Of a stretch of 55,534 bases of DNA, positions 18,896 to 26,422 are shown in pieces. Position 1 is the stretch's first letter, and the number at the start of each line of letters is the position of its first letter. The stretch comes from Candidatus Saccharimonadota bacterium (GTDB lineage: Bacteria > Patescibacteriota > Saccharimonadia > Saccharimonadales > Saccharimonadaceae): contig JAFWLZ010000002.1 in assembly GCA_017510835.1 (NCBI GenBank), forward strand, positions 1 through 55,534, given 5' to 3'. The notes under the pieces were generated by a model. The model ran no database searches. It was not told where the DNA came from and saw only the letters and a program-made list of their open reading frames with translations. The position numbers and the translations under genes are program-made.

Positions 18896-18993
18896 ACTGT
18901 CATTATGTTTTTAAAAAGCGCGCGGGGAAGAAGGCTAACCAGATAAACCCCTAGAAAAATCCCCTAAATTATTGTATAATTACCCCCCCTAAT

Positions 18994-19269
18994 ATGGAAC
19001 CAAAAACCACTACTATCAACGGCCAGACCGTCAAGATTCCGACCCATGTCGCAATCATTGTTGACGGCAACGGTCGCTGGGCAAAAGAACGCGGCCTCAC
19101 TAGTATGTAAGGCCATGACGCTGGCTTCAAAAATCTCAAAGCTCTCACTAATCATATCTTCGACCGCGGCGTTAAAGTCGCTAGCTTCTATGTTTTCTCG
19201 ACCGAAAATTTCAAACGTAGCGCCGAGGAAGTCGGCCACCTCATGGACATTCTTCGGGTTTTACCATAA
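18994..19269 (+). pseudogene. uppS: Truncated undecaprenyl diphosphate synthase remnant
   Basis: From ATG 18994 the translation gives HVAIIVDGNGRWAKERGL, the diagnostic start of cis-prenyltransferases with the catalytic Asp. Codon 39 is then TAA (19108-19110), where the family has a residue before GHDAGF. The same frame continues through FKNLKALTNHIFDRGVKVAS and FYVFSTENFKRS and ends at TAA 19267. Only about 90 of the usual 230-250 residues remain, so both the stop and the truncation inactivate it. A TATAAT box (18975-18980) is still present upstream. A functional uppS must lie elsewhere if the polymer pathway works. Confidence 0.88.
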
Positions 19270-19352
19270 GGTATCTCCTGTTTACATATTTGTATTTCGC
19301 CTCCAGCATGAGCATATTATGATAAGAAATCTTTGTCGGACGAGGCCGACCC

Positions 19353-19587
19353 ATGGCAGCCTATCGCCACCTCGACTTAAAGAAAATATGCAAAAATCAA
19401 ATACCGCGCTTCCGATATTATTCTCGCCATCCTCGGCTTCGTAATCGTTTCGGTTCTATACTATCTCGGCAACTTCTATGGCTTCGTCGCCGGCGCCGTC
19501 TTCGCCATGCTATATGCGATTATCGCGAACTGTTGGTTGTGGCAGAAAGTATACTCGCTAATTGTCATGTCGGTGAACTATAGCTGA
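19353..19587 (+). pseudogene. Frameshifted small two-helix membrane protein
   Basis: ATG 19353 opens MAAYRHLDLKK. Within the A-rich stretch near 19381-19388 the frame must shift by one base to continue as YAKIKYRASDIILAILGFVI and then through two hydrophobic helices to TGA at 19585-19587. The rebuilt product would have about 77 residues. I do not recognise the family. Either a single indel in a short A run has broken it or there is a sequence error. Confidence 0.5.
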
Positions 19588-19600
19588 ATTCTGTTTACGA

Positions 19601-19628
19601 TTGCAGGGGGTTAAACGTATGGTACAAT
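19601..19628 (+). promoter_or_regulatory. Promoter of the 186-residue coiled-coil protein gene
   Basis: TTGCAG (19601-19606), N16, TACAAT (19623-19628), followed by a leader of about 40 bases that contains the ribosome site before 19671. Confidence 0.5.
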
Positions 19629-19670
19629 TTGAGGCAAAGCAAGCTATATGCTAATTGAGGAGAAATTGCA

Positions 19671-20231
19671 ATGAGTGATAACGATGTGCTCATGAAAGCC
19701 GGAGCAGATCTGGCTGTAGTAGCTATTAATAATACTGCGTCTTTGGTTCATGAAAAAATAAAATCCATAAAAACAAATAAGGACCTAAAAGAGCAAAACA
19801 GCGAACTTCAAGGCATAATAACTGATTTACTAGACGATAAAGCGGAGCTACTGAGGATTGCGCAAATTTACGAACAAGAACTTGCTTCTCAAAAAATCAC
19901 GGATGATGATATAGAATTTATTACGAAGAATATTTTTCCGATTCTACTTCATTTTATTTCCGACGACCAAATAAAAGATCTTAATAAAATCAAGCAGCTT
20001 CTTTCAAAAGAAATGATTACGATACTCCAGCTCGTTGGCTTTAACTACAAAAAAGCAATCGGCGAGCCGCTGACTCGTCTCGTAGGGAGTTTTATAGAAT
20101 CAAAAATTAAGCCAACGGCTCAGGTTGACCAAAATCAGGTCTTAATGGCAATGATAGAGTTGTCGAAAGATAGCGAATCATTCGATCGTTTTAAAGAAAT
20201 GGCTAGTTGGGAAAAACGGGATTCTTTATAA
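19671..20231 (+). CDS. Uncharacterised helical cytoplasmic protein
   Basis: The protein has 186 residues with a good ribosome site (GAGGAG, seven bases before the ATG) and its own promoter. Residues 30-75 are rich in K, E, L and Q (EKIKSIKTNKDLKEQNSELQ) and look like a coiled coil. The rest is predicted helical without membrane segments or signal peptide. I recognise no domain. It stands alone among pseudogenes on the flank of the exopolysaccharide operon, which suggests accessory DNA. Its codon use resembles that of the A/T-rich operon. Confidence 0.7.
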   Translation: MSDNDVLMKAGADLAVVAINNTASLVHEKIKSIKTNKDLKEQNSELQGIITDLLDDKAELLRIAQIYEQELASQKITDDDIEFITKNIFPILLHFISDDQIKDLNKIKQLLSKEMITILQLVGFNYKKAIGEPLTRLVGSFIESKIKPTAQVDQNQVLMAMIELSKDSESFDRFKEMASWEKRDSL

Positions 20232-20274
20232 TTGGCCGCCCGATAGGCTCGGAGGATGCTAGCTCGACGTCTAG

Positions 20275-20547
20275 CTATGCATTACTATCATTCTCCTCGA
20301 CAATCTCAATCTTAAAGATAGGCAGTTCATCGTATGGCACAGATCCGTATCCTTCGGATAACGAGATATAGTTTGCTATATCCGTGGCTAAATCGCTCTT
20401 TTGCGAGATGCTGCCGCATAGACATTTACTGTCAATATGCCACAGATCGTCAGATTTTGTGACAATGCATATACATTTATCATATTTCTGCATTAGGGGG
20501 CGCCATTTATCGGCTATCGTTTCTGCGATGTGTAGTATTATTTTCAT
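20275..20547 (-). CDS. Small uncharacterised protein
   Basis: The frame encodes 90 residues from ATG 20547, with varied composition and alternating hydrophobic positions (FKIEIVEEN near the end, CICIVTKSDDLWHID in the middle) that look like a small alpha/beta protein. Only a weak ribosome site (GAAG) precedes it. It has three cysteines and no membrane segment. It converges with the gene before it. The call rests only on its coding-like appearance, so the confidence is moderate. Confidence 0.45.
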   Translation of the reverse strand: MKIILHIAETIADKWRPLMQKYDKCICIVTKSDDLWHIDSKCLCGSISQKSDLATDIANYISLSEGYGSVPYDELPIFKIEIVEENDSNA

Positions 20548-20619
20548 CTTCGTGTGCTTTCTGATTATTAGTTAATACTCTTAGTCTCATTATTTCATGG
20601 AGATTAGCTGAAAAAATAA

Positions 20620-20781
20620 AAAATAGCTATAGCCATAGTCTTTCAAGGCAAGGAAGTCTGTGCCTCGCTCGCTCAGGCTAGAGTTTTTAGTGCTGCTAGA
20701 TTATATAATCGTCTCGGCAAAATCGACGAAGCGGACATGGCTAGAATAAAAGATGGCTTCGCAAAGCTGTATTTGTCTTAA
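20620..20781 (+). pseudogene. C-terminal gene remnant without a start codon
   Basis: After a TAA at 20617-20619 the frame reads 53 coding-like residues, including VFQGKEVCASLAQARVFSAA and LGKIDEADMARIKDGFAKL, and ends at TAA 20779-20781. There is no plausible start codon or ribosome site. It looks like the end of a deleted helical protein. I do not recognise the family. Confidence 0.4.
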
Positions 20782-20872
20782 GAAAAAATCTCCCCTAATC
20801 TTTCGACTAGGGTGCGAGAAATACTCGAATATGCATATATTATATCTCATTGACTTTTGCTAGTCAATCGCC

Positions 20873-20922
20873 AACAAAAAACAAGGCCTTGGCCCCGCTA
20901 TTCAGCGGTGCTGTACCTTGCT
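20873..20922 (+). repeat. Hairpin repeat, copy 1
   Basis: This 50-base element begins with an A-rich run, then CAAGG, CCGCT-ATTC-AGCGG and GTGCTGTACCTTG. The outer CAAGG/CCTTG and inner CCGCT/AGCGG arms can pair, giving a two-part hairpin. A second copy lies about 290 bases to the right. The A run in front and the pairing resemble a terminator, but no T run follows. Confidence 0.65.
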
Positions 20923-21163
20923 CTTGACCTAATTTACCAATAATTGTTTGTGCCGTCAAATATGCCAACCTTCATTCTGCTAGCATAAATCCGCCAGCCT
21001 CAAATCAATAAGATTATTTTCGTCACGAAAAAGCGGGAAGTAATCAAAATTGACAAATAGCCAGATTAGCAATATCATAAAAGTATTGAAGCAATCGCAC
21101 GGTGCAGTATGTACCTACCGCGAAGGCTTCATTTTTTTTATCACAGAGTCATCGAGCAAGCTA

Positions 21164-21214
21164 AACAAAAAAACAAGGCCTCGGATCCGCTATTCAGCAG
21201 TGCTGTACCTTGCT
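21164..21214 (+). repeat. Hairpin repeat, copy 2
   Basis: This copy matches copy 1 at nearly every position over about 50 bases. One inner-arm change (AGCAG for AGCGG) weakens the central hairpin, while the outer CAAGG/CCTTG arms are kept. Confidence 0.65.
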
Positions 21215-21303
21215 ATTCGTATTATATCACGCTAAAGCGCCTCAAACCGTAAAATGCACCTAGCTATGGTGTGCTATACTAATTAAGTAATTAGGAGGTA
21301 ATA

Positions 21304-21531
21304 GTGGGAGTTTTAGTCCAAAAAGACGAAGATAACAGTGAATTAAGTCGCCGCATTAATGCGAATTTACGTGAGCGCGCATCGAGCACGAGCAAGCAGG
21401 AAGATTACGACGGCGTCATGGATTCTGAATATCTTCGCAATATGAAGAAGACTAGTAGCTCGCTCTGGTTTTGGGCTTTGCTCGTAATTCTCGCTGTCGC
21501 CGCACTTGTCGTCATCTTTGTCGTCCGCTAA
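21304..21531 (+). CDS. Small C-terminal-anchored membrane protein
   Basis: The protein has 75 residues from GTG 21304, chosen because AGGAGG lies five bases upstream. Residues 1-50 are polar and charged, with a serine-rich part (RASSTSKQED). About residues 54-73 form one hydrophobic helix ending in VIFVVR, so most of the protein should face the cytoplasm. It precedes pheS but is separated from it by a second -10 box. The function is unknown. Confidence 0.7.
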   Translation: MGVLVQKDEDNSELSRRINANLRERASSTSKQEDYDGVMDSEYLRNMKKTSSSLWFWALLVILAVAALVVIFVVR

Positions 21532-21560
21532 TCGGATTCGCCAACAGGGTATAGATGTGC

Positions 21561-21566
21561 TAAAAT
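21561..21566 (+). promoter_or_regulatory. Leaderless-type -10 box of pheS
   Basis: TGTGC-TAAAAT ends nine bases before ATG 21576, so transcription should begin within about three bases of the start codon. No ribosome site is present, which fits a leaderless mRNA. Confidence 0.65.
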
Positions 21567-21575
21567 ATATCTATT

Positions 21576-22538
21576 ATGGCCACTATTCAGGAACTAAAAA
21601 ATGAGCTCAAAAAGCTCAACGCAGAATATGCGAAAATCAAGGACCTGCCGGCCGACCAACGTGCAGATTTCGGTAAGCAACTCAACATTAAAAAACAGCA
21701 AATAAACGCCGAAATCGCAGCCGCCGAGGCCGCTGCCGAACAGGAAGACGTCGCGCCGCTAGACATTAGCGCTCCTTGCGACATTAACGGAGAGCTTCCA
21801 CAGTTTTTGACAGCAGACTTTGGCAGCAAGCACCCACTTATGACTGAGCTTGATCGCGTCATTGCAATCTATCAGAGCATGGGCTTTGACATCGCCGAAT
21901 CCGTCCAGCTCGACGACGAATATCATATGTTTGATAGCCTTAACTTTGCGAAGGGCCATCCCGCACGTGATGGTTACGATACCTTCCGCACCGAAGAGGG
22001 CTTTATTCCGCCAGCTCACACAAGCACGATGCAAAACCGTGTCCTCAAGGCTAACGCTCACAAGCTCGCCGAGGGCAAGGCAATCGCTGTCGCCGTTCCG
22101 GGCCGCGTCTATCGCAACGAAGATGTCGATGCCACGCACGAGCATACTTTCTACCAGTGCGAGGGCGTCTATGTTTCCGAGGATTGTACGCTCGGTAATA
22201 TGCTCGCTATTCTTCGCGAATTCTTCGAGAAGTACTATGGCCAGAAGCTCAATATTAAGACTCAGCCAGGCTACTTCCCATTCACTGAACCTAGCCTTGA
22301 ATTTCTCATCGAAAAGCCGAAATCGCTTGGCGGCAAAGGTGACGGTTGGCTCGAGATGCTCGGTTGCGGCATGATTCATCCAAATGTTCTCAAAGAAGCT
22401 GGCATTGATCCGACCAAGTATCAAGGCTTCGCTTGGGGCGGTGGTATCGATCGCCTCGTCATGCTTCGCTATGGCCTCAATGATGTCCGCAATTTCGAAT
22501 CCGCAAAACTTGATTTCTTAAAGGAGTTCGCATGTTAA
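21576..22538 (+). CDS. pheS: Phenylalanine--tRNA ligase alpha subunit
   Basis: The protein has 320 residues. A coiled-coil N-terminal arm (about 1-60: K, E and A-rich) is followed by the class II synthetase core with LTADFGSKHPLM, a motif 1 region, AHTSTMQNRVL, motif 2 (VYRNEDVDATHEHTFYQCEG) and motif 3 (GGGIDRLVMLRYG). It pairs with PheT to charge tRNA-Phe in the cytoplasm. It is slightly shorter than the usual 330-350 residues. It overlaps pheT by seven bases, with a good ribosome site for pheT inside its end, so the two subunits are probably coupled. Confidence 0.97.
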   Translation: MATIQELKNELKKLNAEYAKIKDLPADQRADFGKQLNIKKQQINAEIAAAEAAAEQEDVAPLDISAPCDINGELPQFLTADFGSKHPLMTELDRVIAIYQSMGFDIAESVQLDDEYHMFDSLNFAKGHPARDGYDTFRTEEGFIPPAHTSTMQNRVLKANAHKLAEGKAIAVAVPGRVYRNEDVDATHEHTFYQCEGVYVSEDCTLGNMLAILREFFEKYYGQKLNIKTQPGYFPFTEPSLEFLIEKPKSLGGKGDGWLEMLGCGMIHPNVLKEAGIDPTKYQGFAWGGGIDRLVMLRYGLNDVRNFESAKLDFLKEFAC

Positions 22539-24961
22539 TTTCAATGAATTGGCTCAAGGGCGGCCTGCAACTCGACGGCATTTCCGACGAAGAGCTCGTT
22601 AAATTAATTGGCGCTCGCCTCGTAGAAGTCGAGGGCGTGACCGACCAAACTGGCAAATACGACAAAATCTATGTTGTTGAAGTAAAATATGGTGAGAAAA
22701 TCCCAGATACTCATCTTACTCTTTGTAAAGTCGACGACGGTGGCATTGCAAAAGATGTCGAGCGTGACGAAAAAGGCTATGTTCAGGTCATGTGCGGTGC
22801 GCCAAATGTTTATGAGGGTATGCTTGCGGCTTGGATTGCACCGGGCGCAATCGTTCCACAGACTTTTGGCACCGACGAGCCATTTAAGATTGGCATGCGC
22901 AAGATGTTCGGCAAATATGATAGCTATGGCATGATGGCTGGCGCCGACGAATTGGATTTCGGCGACGACCATACTGGTATTGTCGAGCTCGATCCAGTCT
23001 GGGCAAAGCCAGGCAAAACTCTCTCGGCTACTTTTGGCGGTCTCGACGACAAGATTCTTGATATTGAAAACAAATCGCTCACGCATCGCCCAGATACTTT
23101 CGGTATTCTCGGTTTCCGCCGTGAAGTTGCTGGCATTCTTGGCCAGAAACATGTTACGGAAGATTGGTACTTTAATCCGGAGCAGAATTTCAAGAATGAT
23201 CCAAAAGTAAAGCTCGATATTGAAATTGATGAGAAACTTTGCCCTCGTTATACGGCAATCGTTTTCGAGTCTAATCTAGACGGCGTCAAACGTTATTTGG
23301 ATTTTGAGTCGACAATGCTTGCTCGTTCTGGCATGCGTCCAGTTAATATGATTGTCGACGCGACGAACATGATGATGCTTGCTTTCGGCCAGCCGCTCCA
23401 CGCCTTTGACTATGATAAATTCGTGAAAGTTGGCGGCACGAAGCATCCGAAGATTATTGTCCGCGCCGCAAAAGAAGGCGAGACTCTCGAACTTCTTGAT
23501 GGCACGACTGTAGAACTGAATACGGACGACATTATCATCACGAGCAATAATGTTCCAGTTGCTCTCGCCGGTGCGATGGGTGGAGCCTCGACTGCAATCG
23601 ACGATAAGACCAAGCGTGTCATTCTCGAATCCGCAACCTTCAGTCTCTATAATCTTCGCAAGACACAGATGGCGCACGGTATTTTCTCTGAGGCGATCAC
23701 TCGCTTTACGAAGGGCCAGCCGGCCGGTCAGACCAAGGCAGTTGCTCTTCGCTTCGCCGATAAAGTCCGTAAATATCTCAAGCCTCTCGCGCTTTTCGAT
23801 ACGCAGACTACTCCGCCGAAGCCGATTGAAGTTTCGCTCACTCTGACTCAGATTAATAATCTTCTCGGTACGGACTTTACTGCTGAAGACGTCAAAAAGA
23901 CACTTGAAAACGTCGAATTCCAAGTTAAACTTGATGGTGATAAGATTGATGTCACGGTGCCATTCTGGCGCACGGATATTCATATTGCCGAAGATATCAT
24001 CGAGGAAGTTGGCCGTCTTACTGGCTTCGATAATATCAATCCAGTTCTTCCGCTTCATGCGACTGCCGATCCGAACCCGCTCTACGAGCTCAAGACTCAG
24101 CTTCGTAATCATCTCTCCGCTCGCGGCGCAAACGAAGTGCTTACTTATAGCTTTATTCATGGTGGCCTCATGCAAAAAGTCGGCCAAAATCCAGACAATG
24201 CCTACAAGATCGTAAATTCGATTTCTCCAGATTTGCAATATGTCCGCCAGAGTATTGTTCCGAGCCTTCTCGATAAAAGCTATGGAAACTTGCGTGCTGG
24301 CCACGACCGTTTCGCGCTTTATGAATATAACCAAGTCTATCCGCGTGACCTCGGTACTGACAACGAAAATGTCCCTCGTGGCCGCCATGAACTCGGCTTC
24401 CTCTTCGTCGATCAGGCAGGGAAGAGCAATTACTATATTGCCAAGAAATACCTCGAGAGCCTTCTCGATAGCCTGAATATTCAATATACGATTGAGCCTT
24501 TTGTGGCAGATTCAGTCCATACTTACTACGAACCAAAGCGTTCTGCGATAATCAAAGCTGGCGAAGATGTAATCCTTGGTTGCATCGGCGAAATTCAGGG
24601 GCGCATCTCGCGTGGCTTCAAGCTCCCAGCCGGCGTCGCTGCTTTTGAGCTTAATCTCATCGCCCTACTTAAGACAGAACGCGCTGCTAATACGAAAGAT
24701 TTTCGCCTCAGCGACTATCCATCCGTTTCGCGTGACCTCACTTTGACAGTCCCAGTCGACACTAGCTATGCCAAGATTGAATCTGCGATTCGCACGGTTC
24801 TTGCAGACTATATTTACTCGCTCCGCCCGACCTCGATTTATCAGGCCGACGGTGCCGAGACTAAGAATTTGAGCTTCCACCTAGAGTTCGCTGCGCCAGA
24901 TAAGACTCTGACAAAAGACGAAATTCAAGGTATAATGAAACAATTGGAAGCAATAAAGTAA
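22532..24961 (+). CDS. pheT: Phenylalanine--tRNA ligase beta subunit
   Basis: The protein has 809 residues, the usual length. ATG 22532 follows AAGGAG by five bases. In order it shows the N-terminal region (MLISMNWLKGGL), an OB-type tRNA-binding domain with VMCGAPNVYEGMLAAWIAPG, the B3/B4 editing region (LSATFGG to NKSLTHRPDTFGILGFRREV), the B5 domain, the catalytic-like core and a C-terminal anticodon-binding FDX-ACB domain (FRLSDYPSVSRDLTLTVP). It forms the heterotetramer with PheS. A large antisense frame exists here but is not credible. Confidence 0.97.
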   Translation: MLISMNWLKGGLQLDGISDEELVKLIGARLVEVEGVTDQTGKYDKIYVVEVKYGEKIPDTHLTLCKVDDGGIAKDVERDEKGYVQVMCGAPNVYEGMLAAWIAPGAIVPQTFGTDEPFKIGMRKMFGKYDSYGMMAGADELDFGDDHTGIVELDPVWAKPGKTLSATFGGLDDKILDIENKSLTHRPDTFGILGFRREVAGILGQKHVTEDWYFNPEQNFKNDPKVKLDIEIDEKLCPRYTAIVFESNLDGVKRYLDFESTMLARSGMRPVNMIVDATNMMMLAFGQPLHAFDYDKFVKVGGTKHPKIIVRAAKEGETLELLDGTTVELNTDDIIITSNNVPVALAGAMGGASTAIDDKTKRVILESATFSLYNLRKTQMAHGIFSEAITRFTKGQPAGQTKAVALRFADKVRKYLKPLALFDTQTTPPKPIEVSLTLTQINNLLGTDFTAEDVKKTLENVEFQVKLDGDKIDVTVPFWRTDIHIAEDIIEEVGRLTGFDNINPVLPLHATADPNPLYELKTQLRNHLSARGANEVLTYSFIHGGLMQKVGQNPDNAYKIVNSISPDLQYVRQSIVPSLLDKSYGNLRAGHDRFALYEYNQVYPRDLGTDNENVPRGRHELGFLFVDQAGKSNYYIAKKYLESLLDSLNIQYTIEPFVADSVHTYYEPKRSAIIKAGEDVILGCIGEIQGRISRGFKLPAGVAAFELNLIALLKTERAANTKDFRLSDYPSVSRDLTLTVPVDTSYAKIESAIRTVLADYIYSLRPTSIYQADGAETKNLSFHLEFAAPDKTLTKDEIQGIMKQLEAIK

Positions 24962-24979
24962 CGGGTGGACGGAGGTAAT

Positions 24980-25714
24980 ATGATCGTTAACGAAGAAAGA
25001 AAAACTACTGGAAAGCAGCGCCTGATTATTCTCGGTATTGCTATATTTATGCTTTTTAGCACCTTTGCGCTTTATGTTAGCATCGTTTTGAATTATCAGA
25101 ACGCCGAGACTCAGTCGCAAATTGATCAAGAGAAACAGACCAAGCTCAGCAATCTCTATAGTCAGTATCAGTTGAAACTGAACGAACAAGCGAATGAATT
25201 GTCGAAGAAATACTTCGATACTTTCAAGCCGTATCTATCTAATGTCAAAGCCTTCAATGCCGCAGAGGTCGGTGAGCTTAAGACGAACGACCTCGTTAAG
25301 GGTACTGGTCGCAAGATTGAAAACAAATATAGCGAGGATGGCAGTGTCTCGGAAGCCGACGTCGATTATGCTGCATACTATATCGGTTACCTCTCTGATG
25401 AGAAGATTTTTGACTCTTCCTTTAATGATACGACGAATCCGGTTTCCCTCAAGAATCCGCTTGATGGTTCTGATCGTATGATCGAAGGCTGGCTCGAGGG
25501 TATTGATGGCATGCATATTGGCGGTATTCGCGAGATTACGATTCCGTCCGTTCTCGGCTATGGCGATCAGGAGCAGAATAGCATTCCAGCTAACTCGCCT
25601 TTGAAATTCATTGTTATGCTAATCGAAAAGCCAACAAAGCCAGAAGTTCCAGATGACCTCGAGAATCTTTATAAAGAAGTCTACGGCCAATCACTTCGCG
25701 AGCAGCTAAATTAA
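24980..25714 (+). CDS. Membrane-anchored FKBP-type peptidyl-prolyl isomerase
   Basis: The protein has 244 residues from ATG 24980, four bases after GGAGG. A basic tail and one hydrophobic helix (about 12-37) anchor it, followed by a helical E/Q/K-rich linker. The FKBP domain (about 110-225) contains IFDSSF, MIEGWLEGIDGMHIGGIREI, TIPSVLGYGDQ and IPANSPLKFIVMLIE, matching the family core including the Trp and Tyr of the binding pocket. It should help fold exported proteins at the outer face of the membrane. It lies 18 bases after pheT and is probably cotranscribed. A terminator follows. Confidence 0.93.
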   Translation: MIVNEERKTTGKQRLIILGIAIFMLFSTFALYVSIVLNYQNAETQSQIDQEKQTKLSNLYSQYQLKLNEQANELSKKYFDTFKPYLSNVKAFNAAEVGELKTNDLVKGTGRKIENKYSEDGSVSEADVDYAAYYIGYLSDEKIFDSSFNDTTNPVSLKNPLDGSDRMIEGWLEGIDGMHIGGIREITIPSVLGYGDQEQNSIPANSPLKFIVMLIEKPTKPEVPDDLENLYKEVYGQSLREQLN

Positions 25715-25721
25715 TCAAAAA

Positions 25722-25750
25722 ACGCCCTCTGGTAAAGAGGGTGTTTTTTT
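25722..25750 (+). terminator. Terminator of the pheS-pheT-FKBP operon
   Basis: Stem ACGCCCTC / GAGGGTGT (25722-25744) is followed by a run of T to 25750. Confidence 0.9.
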
Positions 25751-25783
25751 GTTGTCTGAAGAGAGTAAAAGCATAAGCAGATA

Positions 25784-25812
25784 TTGACTTTTTTGCTAAA
25801 GTGTGCTATAAT
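25784..25812 (+). promoter_or_regulatory. Consensus promoter before a structured leader
   Basis: TTGACT (25784-25789), N17, TATAAT (25807-25812) with a TG two bases upstream of the -10 box (extended). The predicted start near 25819 gives a leader of about 150 bases for the membrane protein at 25969. Confidence 0.85.
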
Positions 25813-25818
25813 GTAGGC

Positions 25819-25968
25819 ATGATGTTCTTTTGAGCATCATTGTACCTAAATAACCTACATCTTAATATTCTCTCTCAAGCATTTGTCTGCAGTTCGGCGC
25901 ACGATTATCGCGCTTCGAACTGCAGATAAATGCAAAAAATCATATGAAAAAGTAGGGAGGATATTAAA
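25819..25968 (+). promoter_or_regulatory. Strongly structured 5' leader
   Basis: A hairpin lies at the predicted 5' end: ATGATGTTC / GAGCATCAT with loop TTTT (25819-25840). A long hairpin follows at 25879-25933: GCATTT and TCTGCAGTTCG pair with CGAACTGCAGA and AAATGC, and GCGC pairs with GCGC further in. The ribosome site AGGGAGG (25954-25960) lies after both. Between the hairpins, AACCTACATCTT (25852-25863) is the exact complement of AAGATGTAGGTT at the gene's stop codon (26360-26371). The 5' hairpin may stabilise the mRNA. A regulatory role is likely, but the ligand or partner is unknown. Confidence 0.6.
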
Positions 25969-26361
25969 ATGATCAATGATTACTATCAGGCAGGATTTGT
26001 ACCATCATTTCCAAAGGAGCTTATATTGACACTGCTAATCGCATTTGCAGCAGCTGCAATCACTGGAGCTTTTTATAGAGTTCCAAAGTTCCTTGAGAAA
26101 AGGGGCCTTGATGGCTATGACAACTTAGCACAGACAGTCACTGTCATGGTCGCTACTATTATAGTCATTGGGCTATACAACTACGATGGTGTAGTTCAGC
26201 TACTGGCGAACATTCTTCGCCTAAACACCGACACAAGCATCCTTTATGTAGATGCAGTTGCTTCCGTCCTTTGTGGAGCATTTGTCATCGCCGTCGGTCT
26301 ATTATTTATGCAAATCAAAAAAGTCTGCTACAGGAAATTCCATTTTCTTGCAAGCAGATAA
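25969..26361 (+). CDS. Uncharacterised three-helix membrane protein
   Basis: The protein has 130 residues with AGGGAGG eight bases upstream. There are three hydrophobic segments: about 18-40 (ELILTLLIAFAAAAITGAFY), 57-75 and 95-118. The loops are short and the C-terminus is basic (KKVCYRKFHF). I recognise no family. It has an isolated transcription unit with a consensus promoter, a long folded leader and its own terminator, which is more regulation than most genes in the window show. Confidence 0.75.
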   Translation: MINDYYQAGFVPSFPKELILTLLIAFAAAAITGAFYRVPKFLEKRGLDGYDNLAQTVTVMVATIIVIGLYNYDGVVQLLANILRLNTDTSILYVDAVASVLCGAFVIAVGLLFMQIKKVCYRKFHFLASR

Positions 26362-26379
26362 GATGTAGGTTCAACCCCT

Positions 26380-26409
26380 GGGCCAGCAGCAACATCGCTG
26401 GCCCTTTTT
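26380..26409 (+). terminator. Terminator of the three-helix membrane protein gene
   Basis: GGGCCAGC (26380-26387) pairs with GCTGGCCC (26397-26404), followed by five T. The stem is perfect over eight pairs. Confidence 0.9.
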
Positions 26410-26422
26410 CCATGCCTTGAAA

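Larger units (their letters stand above)
20782..21303. other. Gene-poor stretch with a hairpin repeat pair
   Basis: I see no well supported gene here. The stretch contains TTGACT-N6-AGTCAA, a short palindrome at 20850-20867, the two hairpin repeats at 20873 and 21164, and a TTG-initiated 61-codon frame (21050-21235) that runs through the second repeat and lacks support. At the right end TGC-TATACT (21274-21279) forms an extended -10 box for the small membrane protein at 21304. Confidence 0.5.

Noticed and set aside
21050-21235. 61-codon TTG-initiated frame
   Set aside because: It reads through the second hairpin repeat, has no ribosome site and uses a rare start codon. It may be a gene remnant but I cannot support it.
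21759-22424. 221-codon antisense frame within pheS
   Set aside because: It is a shadow of pheS with no start signals.
23276-24484. 402-codon antisense frame within pheT
   Set aside because: It is the complement of a highly conserved gene with strong third-position bias, has no ribosome site or promoter and matches no family.
26362-26381. GGTTCAACCCC, resembling a tRNA T arm
   Set aside because: There is no acceptor, D or anticodon arm around it; it lies between a stop codon and a terminator.
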